Below are positions 35,114-44,766 of a DNA stretch of 64,000 nt, in pieces. Position numbers and translations under genes: made by a program. Numbering within the stretch: the first letter of the stretch is position 1; the number at the start of each line of letters is the position of its first letter. This DNA is from Pelagibacterium montanilacus (GTDB lineage: Bacteria; Pseudomonadota; Alphaproteobacteria; Rhizobiales; Devosiaceae): positions 142,321-206,320 of the forward strand of contig NZ_RZMX01000025.1 of the NCBI RefSeq assembly GCF_003992665.1. The letters run 5' to 3'. A model generated the notes under the pieces. That model did no database searches and was not told where the DNA came from. It was given only the letters and a program-made list of their open reading frames with translations.

Positions 35114-36396
35114 GGCCGGGTCTGCCCGGACCCACGCACCAGATATTTGAAGCTGGTGAGCTGCTCGACCCCCACGGGCCCGCGCGCATGCATCTTGCCC
35201 GTGGCGATCCCGATCTCCCCGCCGAACCCGAACTCCCCGCCATCGGCGAACTGGGTCGAGGCGTTGTGCATCAATATCGCGGAATCGATCTGGGAAAAGA
35301 ACGCGGCGACGACCTCGGCATCCTCGGCGATCACCGCTTCGGTGTGGTGCGAGGAATACCGCCCGATATGGGCGATCGCCTCCTCGGCCCCCGAGACCAC
35401 CCGCACCGCGATCACCGCGTCGAGATATTCGGTCTCCCAGTCCGCCTCCGTCGCCGGCTCGGCGCCGGGCCATGCCGCCTGAACCGCCGCGTCCCCGCGG
35501 ATCGCGCAGCCCTTGGCCGCCAGCGCATCGAGGATCGGCCCCAGATGGGTGCCGACCGCCGCGGCGTCGACCAGCAGCGTTTCGGCCGCCCCGCAGATCC
35601 CGGTGCGCCGCATCTTGGCGTTGGCCACCAGCTCCACCGCCATCTCCAGATCGGCGCTTTTGTCGATATAGATGTGGACCAGCCCCTCGAGATGGGCAAA
35701 GACCGGCACCCGCGCCTCCTCCTGGACCCGGCCCACCAGCCCCTTGCCCCCGCGCGGCACGATGACGTCGATCGCCCCGCCCAGGCCCTTGAGCATTTCG
35801 CCCACCGCCGCCCGGTCGGTCGTGGGCACGATTCCGATCGCCGCTTCGGGCAACCCCGCTGCCCTCAATCCCTCGACCAGACACCCATGGATCGCCCGCG
35901 CCGAATGGTACGAATCCGAACCGCCCCGCAGGATCACCGCATTGCCCGCCATAAGGCACAGCGCGCCCGCATCGGCGGTCACATTGGGCCGGGATTCGAA
36001 AATCACCCCGATCACCCCCAAGGGCGTGCGCACCCGCGAGATCGAAAGCCCGTTGGGCCGGCTCCATTCGGCCATCACCGTGCCCACCGGATCGGGCAGG
36101 CCCGCCACCTCGCGCAGCGCGCCCGCGACCGAAGCCAGCCGCCCTTCGTCCAGCGTCAGCCGGTCGAGGAACGCCCCGGTCATGCCGGCCTCCTTGGCCG
36201 CCGCGACGTCCTTGCGATTGGCATCGAGGATTTCGCCCGTCCGCGCCACGATCGCATCGGCCGCCGCCAGCAGCGCCTTGGTTTTCTCCGCCGTCGTTGC
36301 CGTCGCCAGCCGATGGGAGGCGGCCCGCGCCGCCCTGCCCATCTCGGCCATCACCGCGACGACATCGGTCCCCGCCTCGCTCTTTATTGCACTCAT
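35110..36396 (-). CDS. proA: Gamma-glutamyl phosphate reductase
   Basis: Second enzyme of proline synthesis, NADPH-dependent, about 428 residues. Aldehyde-dehydrogenase fold with [37 protein letters not shown], the active-site Cys in [12 protein letters not shown] and [16 protein letters not shown]. The start is the ATG at 36396 (GGAG 9 nt upstream) or the GTG one codon before it. Downstream of proB and overlapping nadD. Confidence 0.96.
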   Translation of the reverse strand: MSAIKSEAGTDVVAVMAEMGRAARAASHRLATATTAEKTKALLAAADAIVARTGEILDANRKDVAAAKEAGMTGAFLDRLTLDEGRLASVAGALREVAGLPDPVGTVMAEWSRPNGLSISRVRTPLGVIGVIFESRPNVTADAGALCLMAGNAVILRGGSDSYHSARAIHGCLVEGLRAAGLPEAAIGIVPTTDRAAVGEMLKGLGGAIDVIVPRGGKGLVGRVQEEARVPVFAHLEGLVHIYIDKSADLEMAVELVANAKMRRTGICGAAETLLVDAAAVGTHLGPILDALAAKGCAIRGDAAVQAAWPGAEPATEADWETEYLDAVIAVRVVSGAEEAIAHIGRYSSHHTEAVIAEDAEVVAAFFSQIDSAILMHNASTQFADGGEFGFGGEIGIATGKMHARGPVGVEQLTSFKYLVRGSGQTRP

Positions 36397-36454
36397 CACC
36401 CGGGTCTCCCATTGCCCGCCTCTCTGTTTGGAGGCGCGCCATCAACTCAACGCT

Positions 36455-37588
36455 CTAGACCAGCACCAGATTGTCCCGGTGCACCATTTCGGTGCGCGTG
36501 TCCGCGCCCAGAAGCGCCCGCACCGCATCGCTTTTCTTGCCTTTGACCAGATCGGCCGCCGCCCGGTCGAGCCCGGCCAGCCCGCGCGCGATCTCGCGCC
36601 CGTCCGGCCCGAGGATCGCCACCGGATCGCCCCGCTCGAAACGCCCGGAGACCTCGGTCACCCCGATGGGCAGCAGCGAGCGGCCCTCCAGAAGCGCCCT
36701 GGCGGCCCCCGCATCGATCACCATGCGCCCCTCGATCTCGAGCGTGCCCAGGATCCAGCGCTTGCGCGCCGCCGTCGTCCCCTGCGCCGGGGCGAACAGC
36801 GTATGGCGCGCGCCCGTCTCCAGCGCTGCGATCGGATGCGCGCCCGTGCCCTTGGCGATCAGCATCGCGGTGCCCGCCTTGGTGGCGATCTTGCCCGCCT
36901 CGATCTTGGTGGTCATGCCCCCGCGTGAAAGATGGCTGGCCGCCCCGCCCGCCATCGCCTCGATCGCCGGGGTGATCTCCTCGACCAGCCCCACATGGCG
37001 CGCGTCCGGGTCCCGGGCCGGGGGCGCGGTATAGAGCCCGTCGATATCCGAGAGCAGGATCAGGGCATCGGCTTCGATCATCGTGGCCACCCGCGCGGAG
37101 AGCCGGTCATTGTCCCCATAGCGGATTTCGCTGGTGGCCACCGAATCGTTCTCGTTGATGATCGGGATCGCCCCCAGCCCCAGTAGCGTCGCGATCGTCG
37201 TGCGCGCATTGAGGAAATAGCGCCGCTCTTCGGTGATGTTGGGGGTCAGAAGGATCTGCCCGGTCACCAGCCCGTGGGCGCCCAGATGGCTGGCCCAGGC
37301 CTGGCTGAGCGCGATCTGGCCCGCACTCGCCGCCGCCTGGCTCTTTTCCAGCGGCAGCGACACGCCCTTGAGCCCGAGGAGCCGCCGCCCGAGCGCGATG
37401 GCGCCCGAGGAGACGATCACCACATCGACCCCGCGCGCCTTGAGCGCCGCGATGTCCTTGGCCAGCGCAGCCAGCCACTCATCGCGCAGCGTGCCGCTCT
37501 CCTGGTCGACCAGGAGGGCCGATCCGATCTTGACCGTCAGCCGGCGATAGCCGGCCAGCGCGTTGGTGCTCACGGGTTGCGCCAGCAT
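36455..37588 (-). CDS. proB: Glutamate 5-kinase
   Basis: First and feedback-controlled step of proline synthesis. 377 residues: amino-acid-kinase domain ([50 protein letters not shown]) and a C-terminal PUA domain (about 275-355). Its ATG overlaps the obgE stop (TGATG). Confidence 0.96.
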   Translation of the reverse strand: MLAQPVSTNALAGYRRLTVKIGSALLVDQESGTLRDEWLAALAKDIAALKARGVDVVIVSSGAIALGRRLLGLKGVSLPLEKSQAAASAGQIALSQAWASHLGAHGLVTGQILLTPNITEERRYFLNARTTIATLLGLGAIPIINENDSVATSEIRYGDNDRLSARVATMIEADALILLSDIDGLYTAPPARDPDARHVGLVEEITPAIEAMAGGAASHLSRGGMTTKIEAGKIATKAGTAMLIAKGTGAHPIAALETGARHTLFAPAQGTTAARKRWILGTLEIEGRMVIDAGAARALLEGRSLLPIGVTEVSGRFERGDPVAILGPDGREIARGLAGLDRAAADLVKGKKSDAVRALLGADTRTEMVHRDNLVLV

Positions 37589-38661
37589 CAGGGGGTCCAG
37601 CCCTCGGATTTGCCGGGCGCATCGGGCGTGGTTGCGGGGCGCTCGGCGCCCGAGGACCGTGCCTGGTTTTCCCGGTCATGGTCGAGCGCGGCGATGATGC
37701 CATAGAGCACCGTGTCCACATTCTCCCCGCTGGCGCCCGAAATGGTCAGCACCTCGCCGCCCGAAGCCGCCGCCAGCGCGGCAACCCGCTCGGCCCGCGT
37801 GTCCTCATCGAGCGCGTCGGCCTTGTTGAGCGCCACGATCTCTTCCTTGCCCGCGAGCCCGCCGCCATAGGCGTCCAGCTCCCCGCGCACCGTGCGATAG
37901 GCGCCCGCGACATCCTCCTGGGTGCCATCGACCAGATGGACCAGCACCGCGCAGCGCTCCACATGTCCTAAGAACCGGTCGCCCAGCCCCGCGCCCTCGG
38001 ATGCGCCCTCGATCAGCCCGGGAATGTCGGCCAGAACGAAGTCGCGCCCCGACACCTTGACCACGCCCAGCCCGGGGTGGAGCGTGGTGAAGGGATAATC
38101 GGCGATCTTGGGCCGCGCGGCGGAAACCGCCGAAAGAAAGGTCGATTTGCCGGCATTGGGCAGGCCCACGAGCCCCGCATCGGCGATCAGTTTCAGCCGC
38201 AGCCAGAGCCATTTCTCCTCGCCCTCGAGCCCGGGATTGGCCCGGCGCGGCGCCTGGTTGGTCGAGGATTTGAAATGGGCGTTGCCGAACCCGCCATTGC
38301 CCCCGCGCAACAGCACGTGGCGTTGGCCCACTTGCGTGAAATCGGCAATCAGGGTCTCGTTGTCGTCCTCGAACACCTGGGTGCCCACCGGCACCTTGAG
38401 CACCGCGTCGTCCCCATCCGCACCGGTGCGGTTGGACCCCATGCCGTGCTGGCCGGTGCCGGCCTTGAAATGCTGCTGGTAGCGATAGTCGATCAGGGTG
38501 TTGAGCCCGTCCACGCACTCGATCACCACGTCCCCGCCCCGGCCGCCATTGCCGCCATTGGGGCCGCCGAACTCCACGAACTTCTCGCGCCGGAACGCGA
38601 TGGCGCCCGCTCCGCCATTGCCGGCACGGACATAGACCTTGGCCTGGTCGAGAAATTTCAT
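37588..38661 (-). CDS. obgE: GTPase ObgE/CgtA
   Basis: 357 residues: glycine-rich Obg fold ([37 protein letters not shown]), then a G domain with Walker [28 protein letters not shown] and NKAD. It takes part in 50S maturation and stress control. The C-terminus is short, without the long acidic tail of some Obg proteins. Start at the ATG giving [12 protein letters not shown] repeat element lies just upstream. Confidence 0.96.
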   Translation of the reverse strand: MKFLDQAKVYVRAGNGGAGAIAFRREKFVEFGGPNGGNGGRGGDVVIECVDGLNTLIDYRYQQHFKAGTGQHGMGSNRTGADGDDAVLKVPVGTQVFEDDNETLIADFTQVGQRHVLLRGGNGGFGNAHFKSSTNQAPRRANPGLEGEEKWLWLRLKLIADAGLVGLPNAGKSTFLSAVSAARPKIADYPFTTLHPGLGVVKVSGRDFVLADIPGLIEGASEGAGLGDRFLGHVERCAVLVHLVDGTQEDVAGAYRTVRGELDAYGGGLAGKEEIVALNKADALDEDTRAERVAALAAASGGEVLTISGASGENVDTVLYGIIAALDHDRENQARSSGAERPATTPDAPGKSEGWTP

Positions 38662-38681
38662 AACCCTGTCCGCCTCTTGGA

Positions 38682-38781
38682 GCGCTTCGAGGAAAAGTGG
38701 AAACACTTTTCCGGTTCGCAAGCGCGAAAAATCAAAAACTTGGAGTTCCTGTTCTGATTCAATCGCAACAGGATATGCTCT
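38682..38781. repeat. Rhizobiales-type palindromic intergenic element
   Basis: A perfect 9-bp stem GGAAAAGTG-gaaa-CACTTTTCC (38691-38712) is followed by CGGTTCGCAAGCGCGAAAAA and a second inverted repeat CCTGTT...AACAGG (38749-38772) inside a GATTCAATCGCAACAGGATA-like tail. Elements with this build are frequent between genes in Hyphomicrobiales genomes, from memory. The segment after the stem aligns with the tail of the repeat at 29202. Confidence 0.7.
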
Positions 38782-38872
38782 CAGCGTCTTGCCCCGGGGC
38801 CGGGCCGATCCGGCACGGCCCGGGGTTGGATAAAAACTCGTTTCGCTCTCCCTGTCGCGGGGAAGCGTCTTG

Positions 38873-39442
38873 TTATGGCGCCGGTGTCTGGCCGTCCTGC
38901 GCCGCGATGGCTGCAAAAAACGCCCCGCGCGTCACTTCGGTCTCGATATGCTCGATCTCGGCGTGCTGGGCAAGGCAGATGCGGGTGCCGATCCCCGTCG
39001 TCACGAACCCGAGCTTGTTCTGGATGGCGAGCGAGGCGCCATTGAAATGAAACACCCCCGAGATCAGCCGGTTGGACCCCGAACTGGCGAAATACCAGGC
39101 GATCGTCGCCCGCACCGCCTCGCTCATATAGCCCTGCCCCCAATAGGGCTGGCCCAGCCAGTACCCGATCTCGGCGAACTGGCCTTCCCTGTGGGTGCCG
39201 CAGAACCCGATCAGCCCCGCCCGCTTTTCGCAGATCGCAAAGGTCACCGCCTCCGGGCTCCATTCCCGCTTCTGGCGCAACAGCCAGTCGAGCGCCATGT
39301 TCATGGTGTAGGGATAGGGCACCCGCGCCAGATTCTTGGTCACCTCGTAATTGTTCAAAAGCGAGGCGATCCGCGGCGCATCGCGCAGTCGCGGGCGCCG
39401 CAGCACCAGCCGCTGGGTGCGGATTTCCGGCTGGCCCACCAT
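38873..39442 (-). CDS. GNAT-family N-acetyltransferase (RimJ/RimL-like)
   Basis: 189 residues. It begins [20 protein letters not shown], the usual start of ribosomal-protein Ser/Ala acetyltransferase-like members, and has the acetyl-CoA loop region [21 protein letters not shown] and [10 protein letters not shown]. The ATG at 39442 is chosen; the open frame continues upstream but is Arg-rich noise crossing the rpmA terminator. A GNAT gene between rpmA and obgE is the standard order in rhizobia. Substrate unknown. Confidence 0.88.
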   Translation of the reverse strand: MVGQPEIRTQRLVLRRPRLRDAPRIASLLNNYEVTKNLARVPYPYTMNMALDWLLRQKREWSPEAVTFAICEKRAGLIGFCGTHREGQFAEIGYWLGQPYWGQGYMSEAVRATIAWYFASSGSNRLISGVFHFNGASLAIQNKLGFVTTGIGTRICLAQHAEIEHIETEVTRGAFFAAIAAQDGQTPAP

Positions 39443-39586
39443 CAGCCCCGCCTCTCGCCTTCGCGCCGGGCGCCGGTCCCACAACCGATAGCTATCGGCG
39501 CGCGCAGCACCGGCCGGTCGGGTTCGATCCGGTCGGGCAGCGCGGTGCTGGTCGTGCTGAACATCATCGATGACATCGCTCAATGC

Positions 39587-39616
39587 AAAAAGGGGAGCCG
39601 GTCCGGGCTCCCCTTT
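39587..39616 (-). terminator. Intrinsic terminator of rplU-rpmA
   Basis: On the minus strand: stem AAAGGGGAGCC/GGCTCCCCTTT (11 bp) with a 6-nt loop, then TTTTTGC. It lies 56 bases after the rpmA stop. Confidence 0.88.
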
Positions 39617-39671
39617 GAGACTATCGGTTAGAACCGCCGGGGAAAAGTCCGCCGGCAGATCTCGGGCCGGC

Positions 39672-39938
39672 CTATTCGGCAGCCTCGAGTGGTGCGACCG
39701 AGACGAAGCTCTTGCCGCCCGACTTGGTCTGGAACGTCACCTTGCCATCCACGAGCGCGAAGATGGTGTGGTCCTTGCCCAGGCCCACATTGGAGCCGGG
39801 ATACCACTTGGTGCCGCGCTGACGCACGATGATGTTTCCGGCCACGACGGCTTCGCCGCCGAACTTCTTGACGCCGAGGCGCCGACCGGCTGTATCGCGA
39901 CCGTTGCGGGACGAGCCGCCTGCTTTTTTATGTGCCAT
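39672..39938 (-). CDS. rpmA: 50S ribosomal protein L27
   Basis: 88 residues, full length: [20 protein letters not shown] at the N-terminus, then [21 protein letters not shown] and [10 protein letters not shown]. No cleavable N-terminal extension of the Firmicutes type. 41 bases after rplU in the same transcript. Confidence 0.97.
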   Translation of the reverse strand: MAHKKAGGSSRNGRDTAGRRLGVKKFGGEAVVAGNIIVRQRGTKWYPGSNVGLGKDHTIFALVDGKVTFQTKSGGKSFVSVAPLEAAE

Positions 39939-39979
39939 GGTTCTTCGATCCTCTCACAAATCCTGGGGCGAAGCCCGAA

Positions 39980-40660
39980 TTACTGGTCTGCCTTGGCGCG
40001 CGGGGGCTTGCCGGCGATCAGATCCTTGGCCTGACCGATCCAGTCGTCGCGCTCGATCCGGCCCTTGAAGCTTAGCTCCTCGTCGATGCGCGCGATGTCC
40101 TCTGCGGTCCACTCGGCGATCTGGGTCAGGCTGGTGACCCCGAGACCCGCAAGCTTCTTTTCCAGCGCCGGTCCGACGCCGCCGATCAGCTTGACGTCGT
40201 CCTTGAAGTCGGCGGCAGGGGCTGCATCGGCGGCCTTGTCGGCCTTGGGAGCGGCATCAGCCTTGTCGGCCTTGGGGGCCTCGGTCTTTGCAGCTTCCGT
40301 CTTGGCAGCCTTTTTGGGCGCAGCCTTCTTGCCCGAGGGCTTGGCGCCGTCGGTCAGGATTTCGGTGATGCGCACCAGCGTCAGTTCCTGACGGTGGCCG
40401 TTCTTGCGGCGATAGCCCTGGCGACGCTTCTTTTTGAAGACGATCACCTTTTTGTCGCGGAACTGCTCGACGACTTCGCCGGCAACGCTCGCGCCCGCAA
40501 CGAGCGGCGCGCCGAGCGAGAAATCGCCCTCATTGCCGACCATCAGCACGTTCTCGAAGGTGATCGCATCACCGGCATCGCCGGCGATCTTTTCGATCCT
40601 GACCAGATCGTTGGCAGCAACCTTGTACTGCTTGCCACCGGTCTTGATGACTGCAAACAT
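39980..40660 (-). CDS. rplU: 50S ribosomal protein L21 with C-terminal helix-hairpin-helix extension
   Basis: 226 residues against about 103 for ordinary L21. Residues 1-103 are a complete L21 ([34 protein letters not shown]). A Lys/Ala-rich linker follows (about 110-155) with repeats of KADKA/KTEA type. The last 65 residues, from [20 protein letters not shown] to [20 protein letters not shown], form a helix-hairpin-helix domain like that appended to some NuoE proteins. Such long L21 proteins are known in Hyphomicrobiales. The ATG at 40660 gives the standard start; another ATG lies two codons upstream. Confidence 0.95.
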   Translation of the reverse strand: MFAVIKTGGKQYKVAANDLVRIEKIAGDAGDAITFENVLMVGNEGDFSLGAPLVAGASVAGEVVEQFRDKKVIVFKKKRRQGYRRKNGHRQELTLVRITEILTDGAKPSGKKAAPKKAAKTEAAKTEAPKADKADAAPKADKAADAAPAADFKDDVKLIGGVGPALEKKLAGLGVTSLTQIAEWTAEDIARIDEELSFKGRIERDDWIGQAKDLIAGKPPRAKADQ

Positions 40661-40864
40661 ATCCATTCGCCGGGGTTTTGGCCCGGTTCCCTGTTCTTCG
40701 CGCACCCTCGGCGCCGCGGCATGGCCCAGTTCTTGACCCGCGGACTTTTCTGGTGTGCCGTCGTCTTTCCGGGTAACCGGGGCGACGCGGCGGGCAGCCT
40801 GTGGCAGCGCATTTTACAAATGCTCAAATGCGCACAGGCAGGGCCCATGCGCAACTCGGAGGCG

Positions 40865-40894
40865 CTTATCGGGTCAAATGGCCCAAGAGTCAAG
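40865..40894 (-). promoter_or_regulatory. Promoter core of rplU-rpmA
   Basis: On the minus strand: TTGACT (within CTTGAC), a 17-nt spacer, GATAAG, a close match to alphaproteobacterial housekeeping promoters. It is about 205 bases before rplU, so the mRNA would have a leader of about 195 nt. A second TTGACG lies a little further upstream. Confidence 0.65.
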
Positions 40895-41297
40895 GGTTGC
40901 GTCAAGGGTCCGGTCAAAAGCCCCGGGCCCTCCCGCCCGTCTCACCCGGGTCTTTTCCGGGTCTGGGGGCGGCCCACCATCGCCCCGCCTCTCCCTCGCT
41001 GCCCCGGGCCTGACCCGGGGCCAGCAGCCTCTCTGTCCCCACCATCGCCAGCAGCCGGGCCTTCTCTCTCCACCCCGCCCGCACACGCGCTATACTTGGA
41101 CACTCCACCGGCCGTCGCGCGCCCGCACGAGACCGACGTGCCCCTTACGCCGCGTCACTTATCCCCGCGAACCGCAGCCCATCCCCGGATTTCCGCCACT
41201 TTTGCCCGCTTTTACCCGCCCGCCCGGGCCCGATCACCACGCCGATCAACGCCATATCGCCGCGCGCAAGCCCGATCAGACGCCTCTTGGCTGCAGA
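40895..41297. other. Gene-free, GC-rich stretch
   Basis: No gene is supported. Proline-rich frames that stay open here are an effect of base composition. It holds a small palindrome CCCCGGG-cctga-CCCGGGG (41002-41020) of the type found in intergenic repeats. Confidence 0.5.
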
Positions 41298-41750
41298 TCA
41301 CGGCGTGATCTGGCCCTGCCAGCGCGCCCGCGCCGTCTCGCGCGCCCACCGCGCTTCGGCCCTGAATTTTTCGCTCCTGTGGTGCGCCGACCAGTGCGCG
41401 AACGTCCAGTCCGCAGCCTCGGGCCCGATCGGCGGCGTCGGCATATAGACCTGCGCCGAGCCCCCGTATTCTGGCTCCAACCCTATGATTTCACGGCGAT
41501 ATCCCGGGCCTTCATAAAGATCGAGCACCACGAGATCGAAGGCGTCGAGCCCCATCACCAACAGCCCCTCGGCCACCGCCCCCGGCGCCACCACCAGCCC
41601 CGGATAGGTCGCCCCCGGATAATAGACGACACGAAAACCCGTGAAAACACAGGGGTTTACCCCCACATCCCGCCCGATCACCGCCCCGCGCACCCCATCT
41701 TCGCGCAGCGTGCCATAGACCAGAAGAGGCAGGGGTTCAGCAGGGCTCAT
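41298..41750 (-). CDS. Gamma-glutamylcyclotransferase-fold (AIG2-like) protein
   Basis: 150 residues. The N-terminus LPLLVYGTLREDGVRGAVIG is the substrate-cavity motif of the GGCT/BtrG fold (YGTLR), followed by PGLVVAPGAVAEGLLVMGLD and LDLYEGPGYRREIIGL. Members open gamma-glutamyl amines or dipeptides; this one's substrate is unknown. The ATG at 41750 begins the homologous part; the frame stays open upstream only because it runs through the complement of the tRNA-Ser gene. Confidence 0.85.
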   Translation of the reverse strand: MSPAEPLPLLVYGTLREDGVRGAVIGRDVGVNPCVFTGFRVVYYPGATYPGLVVAPGAVAEGLLVMGLDAFDLVVLDLYEGPGYRREIIGLEPEYGGSAQVYMPTPPIGPEAADWTFAHWSAHHRSEKFRAEARWARETARARWQGQITP

Positions 41751-41854
41751 AAACCCCATCCTAACAGTATGATCCCGAGCCCTCAAACAGGTGTTGCGAG
41801 AGCCCATCCCCCTGTGCCATAAGGCGCCCACCTCAAGACCACCTACTGCGATAC

Positions 41855-41944
41855 GGAGAGGTGCCGGAGTGGTCGAACGGGGCGGTCTCGAAAACCGTTG
41901 AGCGCGCAAGCGTTCCGAGGGTTCGAATCCCTCCCTCTCCGCCA
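41855..41944 (+). tRNA. tRNA-Ser (anticodon CGA)
   Basis: 90 nt with encoded CCA. Acceptor GGAGAGG/CCTCTCC with discriminator G, anticodon loop CTCGAAA, a long variable arm (GAGCGCGCAAGCGTTC) typical of serine tRNAs, and the T loop GTTCGAATC. The accessory island begins just after it, and tRNA-Ser 3' ends are common integration sites, but I found no direct repeat of its end further right. Confidence 0.96.
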
Positions 41945-42326
41945 CTTGCCCGTGCATCGCGTTGATTTTGTTGAATTTTATCGACCGACGCGCAGCAAGT
42001 CCCACACTTTACCCCACATAACGAGTCGGCTGTATCGAGCTCGTGCTGTTCCCCATTGGCCGGCTGCTGTGCTCCCATCCCTGCAAGAGGACCGGGATGG
42101 AGCCGCTTGCGGACCGACCGGCTTTGGCGAGGTTAGCGGAAAGCGGACATTCCGTAATCGCCGCCGTTGCTGTCATTGACCAACTTTCAGTAGCGTCCTA
42201 GAAGCCGACAACAGCAGAAGAAGATTTATGCGCAGAGGCTTGCAATCCTGACCATACATGGCGGTTTCACCCGGCACCATGGCATGGTCGCCGGACCTCT
42301 TTGCATATTTATTCTTCGGAGTTCTC

Positions 42327-42784
42327 ATGAAGAACCATGACGTTGTAGTCCGGTCCTATGCGCCGGAAACAGATCTGAAAAAGCTGTCGCGCATCTGGCT
42401 CGATGCCTCGCTACTGGCCCACCATTTTATCGGGGAAAATCGCTTGCATGAGCAGCGAACGCTCATTGAAGATCAATATCTGCCTAACGCCGAGACGTGG
42501 GTGGCATGCCTGGGCGAACAACCCTCGGGGTTCATCAGCCTGCTCGACACTTTCATCGGGGGAATTTTTGTTTCTCCAGATCGGCAAGGGCTTGGCATCG
42601 GACGTCTGCTTATCTCTCACGCTCTTCTCTTAACCGCAAAGGGGAGCCGGAGCTTGAGGTCTACACCGAAAACCGGCAGGCAGTGGCTTTCTACATTGGG
42701 CTCGGATTCCAAGAGCTGTCACGCCGTCCGAACGATGATGATGGCAACGCTTTCGAAAATGCGCGCCTGCGCCTGATCGGCTAG
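42327..42784 (+). pseudogene. Frameshifted GNAT acetyltransferase
   Basis: The first part (from the ATG at 42327, KNHDVVVRSYAPETDLKKL, to IGRLLISHALL) and the second part (GEPELEVYTENRQAVAFYIG, then LGFQELSRRPNDDDGN) are one acetyltransferase of about 150 residues, but they lie in different frames. The shift is near 42630-42650. Both halves are well kept, so the break is recent or a sequencing error. The 250 bases after it hold no gene I can support. Confidence 0.75.
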
Positions 42785-43026
42785 AAGTTTGTCGAGCGGC
42801 TTTCTCACCGCCCGACCGACTTTGGTCCTTTGCCAAGCCGCAAGCTAAGCCTCTGCTTACGACCCCTTTGCGGCTCTTCGGTATACCGGCGTTGTCGCCC
42901 GAAACTTGTCGTTCGTTCGATTCCTATAATGGGCTGGGTAGAGCCGCTTCTAGGCCACTCGACTTGGATCTGCCAATGAGAGGTAGACCGTTTCGGAGCG
43001 TGTTCTTATCAAGCGCCTATCTATCC

Positions 43027-44766
43027 TCAAGAGTGCTGCGCCTCTGGATCTGATACTGCTTGATCCGAGACGTCACTGTCCGGTGCAGAACGATCTTGGC
43101 CTTGCCAAACGTGCGGTGGCACAGGCATGCGATAGTGGCGGCAGGCCGTGAGGAGGATTGGGGTCAGCCGAAGTCGAACAGCGCTTACTCGCTCATGCAG
43201 AGGATGCTCGCTCATTACGCGATTAAGGAGATCAAAGACGGCTTCGAGCGACTCATTAAGTGGCAGACCAGGTACCGATAACCCGTGATCTCGATCGCCA
43301 TCCCAGAAAACTTCATCCGTTCGATCGTCCGGAATCCAAATTTGGTGGGTCATGTGCGGAGCGTGATTCAGCAACGCGCTTCGCAAACGCTCTGCGCGTT
43401 CCTGGTCTCCGATCATCGCAAGCCAAGCGAGAACAAAGGTGTAAAGAATTCCCGCGCGCGTATGCTCTTCGAAGTATGCGTCGCTGCGGTCTCGGGGATG
43501 GGCGAGAACGTCTCGATAGTCTGTCGCCGGCGTCGGATAGTGCTGCCGCATCCTCAGTCCGTTGCACAGGTGATCGGACATGGCACGGATGTAGTCGGCG
43601 ACGTTCGAAAGACGTCCGCGCACATCTGCGAGACGCATGAACAGAGCCAGTTCGATCGCAAAGTCATCACGAACAGGGACGGCAAGCGCCGGGTTAGCGT
43701 TCAGCATCCCGATCGCTATGTTGAGTACCTTATCTGCGCCTTCACCCATCGCCTGCGCGAATGCCTCGTCGTGCCCGTCACTGATGGCGTCCAACCATAG
43801 TCCGTGGAGAGACAGCCTGCCCAGCGTTTCGAACAACGCAATGTTGATATCGACTGCATTCCGTGAATTTACGGCCATTGAAAGCGCGTAGCGCTGGTCG
43901 GCGAACGGCCCAATCTTCTCGACGAGAAGCAGGCGAGCGATAATGAAGTGAAGATTCAAGACCTGGTTGAGATGAGCCAGCCTCTCCTGTTGCGTCGGAC
44001 CCTTGCGCAGACGGCCACTATCGCAGTGCTGCCAGCTGCGTAGCAGCACTAGCTCAGATGCTTGATACGCTGCCTCAAGGTTATCGGCGTCGCGAGCCCA
44101 TACAAAGAGTATCCAAAGGCACAGATAGGCCTTGCGCAACTGGCGTGTGCGCTCCGTCTGGTTCTTGGGCTCAGTGAAGATGGCATTGAGCAAAAGTCCG
44201 AAATGCCGATAAGCTACGTCGGGTTGGTCAAGCATCGCTAGCGCCTTCTGAAACACCCCCCGGTTCTCGCTCTCAACCAACTCTGCACGTAGCATGCCGC
44301 TGAGTATCTGGTCCGCGAGGCGATTGCCGTTCCACTCGGCGAAGTGAACGTTGGCTTTTTCGTTCGACCGGCAGAAGCCGCTCCACTGGGCGCGAATGTC
44401 CTCGCGCATCTCGCCGCCCATGCAGACACAAATGACGACGGGCAGATCCATCAGGTGGGGTGGGATGCGGTTCGGGATATAATCATCAAGAACCTCGTTA
44501 AGCGACGGCCGCACAGCCTGCTGACCAGTATCCCAATGCTCTCGCGTCAAATCACCCGATTTTATCGTGAACAGGAAAAGGCTTCGAGCGCCATCCCGAT
44601 CAGGATCGGGGCCGATTGCAGCGACGTCGACACCGGCTTGCCGGGTGCCGCGCCGCGGACGGGTTAGAACTTCGAACCCACTTTCAGCCAGAAGATCGGG
44701 CAAAATAGCGTCAAGTTCGTCGCGTTCGCGCAGCGAGCGCAAATAGTGCGTAACAACAAGTTTCAT
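43027..44766 (-). CDS. Unknown 579-residue protein with N-terminal nuclease-like segment
   Basis: No family recognised. The N-terminus has ELDAILPDLLAESGFEVLTR, then GVDVAAIG (Asp about 47) and LFLFTIKSGD (Lys about 69). That spacing resembles a PD-(D/E)XK restriction-endonuclease fold of Mrr type, except that the D/E before xK is Thr, so activity is doubtful. From about 160 it is alpha-helical with no clear repeats. Its ATG overlaps the stop of the upstream gene by four bases (ATGA), so the two are made together. AT-richer than the core. A defence role is inference. Confidence 0.75.
   Translation of the reverse strand: MKLVVTHYLRSLRERDELDAILPDLLAESGFEVLTRPRRGTRQAGVDVAAIGPDPDRDGARSLFLFTIKSGDLTREHWDTGQQAVRPSLNEVLDDYIPNRIPPHLMDLPVVICVCMGGEMREDIRAQWSGFCRSNEKANVHFAEWNGNRLADQILSGMLRAELVESENRGVFQKALAMLDQPDVAYRHFGLLLNAIFTEPKNQTERTRQLRKAYLCLWILFVWARDADNLEAAYQASELVLLRSWQHCDSGRLRKGPTQQERLAHLNQVLNLHFIIARLLLVEKIGPFADQRYALSMAVNSRNAVDINIALFETLGRLSLHGLWLDAISDGHDEAFAQAMGEGADKVLNIAIGMLNANPALAVPVRDDFAIELALFMRLADVRGRLSNVADYIRAMSDHLCNGLRMRQHYPTPATDYRDVLAHPRDRSDAYFEEHTRAGILYTFVLAWLAMIGDQERAERLRSALLNHAPHMTHQIWIPDDRTDEVFWDGDRDHGLSVPGLPLNESLEAVFDLLNRVMSEHPLHERVSAVRLRLTPILLTACRHYRMPVPPHVWQGQDRSAPDSDVSDQAVSDPEAQHS

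Noticed and set aside
40755..41822. Proline- and arginine-rich plus-strand frame between rplU and the tRNA
   Set aside because: Effect of GC-rich non-coding DNA; it runs through the rplU promoter and the antisense of the AIG2-like gene.
41855..41944. tRNA-Ser 3' end as the attachment site with a matching repeat at the right end
   Set aside because: I looked for the terminal CCTCCCTCTCCGCCA further right and did not find it; integration there remains only a position-based guess.
41833..42078. Short minus-strand frame across the tRNA-Ser gene
   Set aside because: Its translation ([20 protein letters not shown]) is the well-known false protein from the complement of a serine tRNA.
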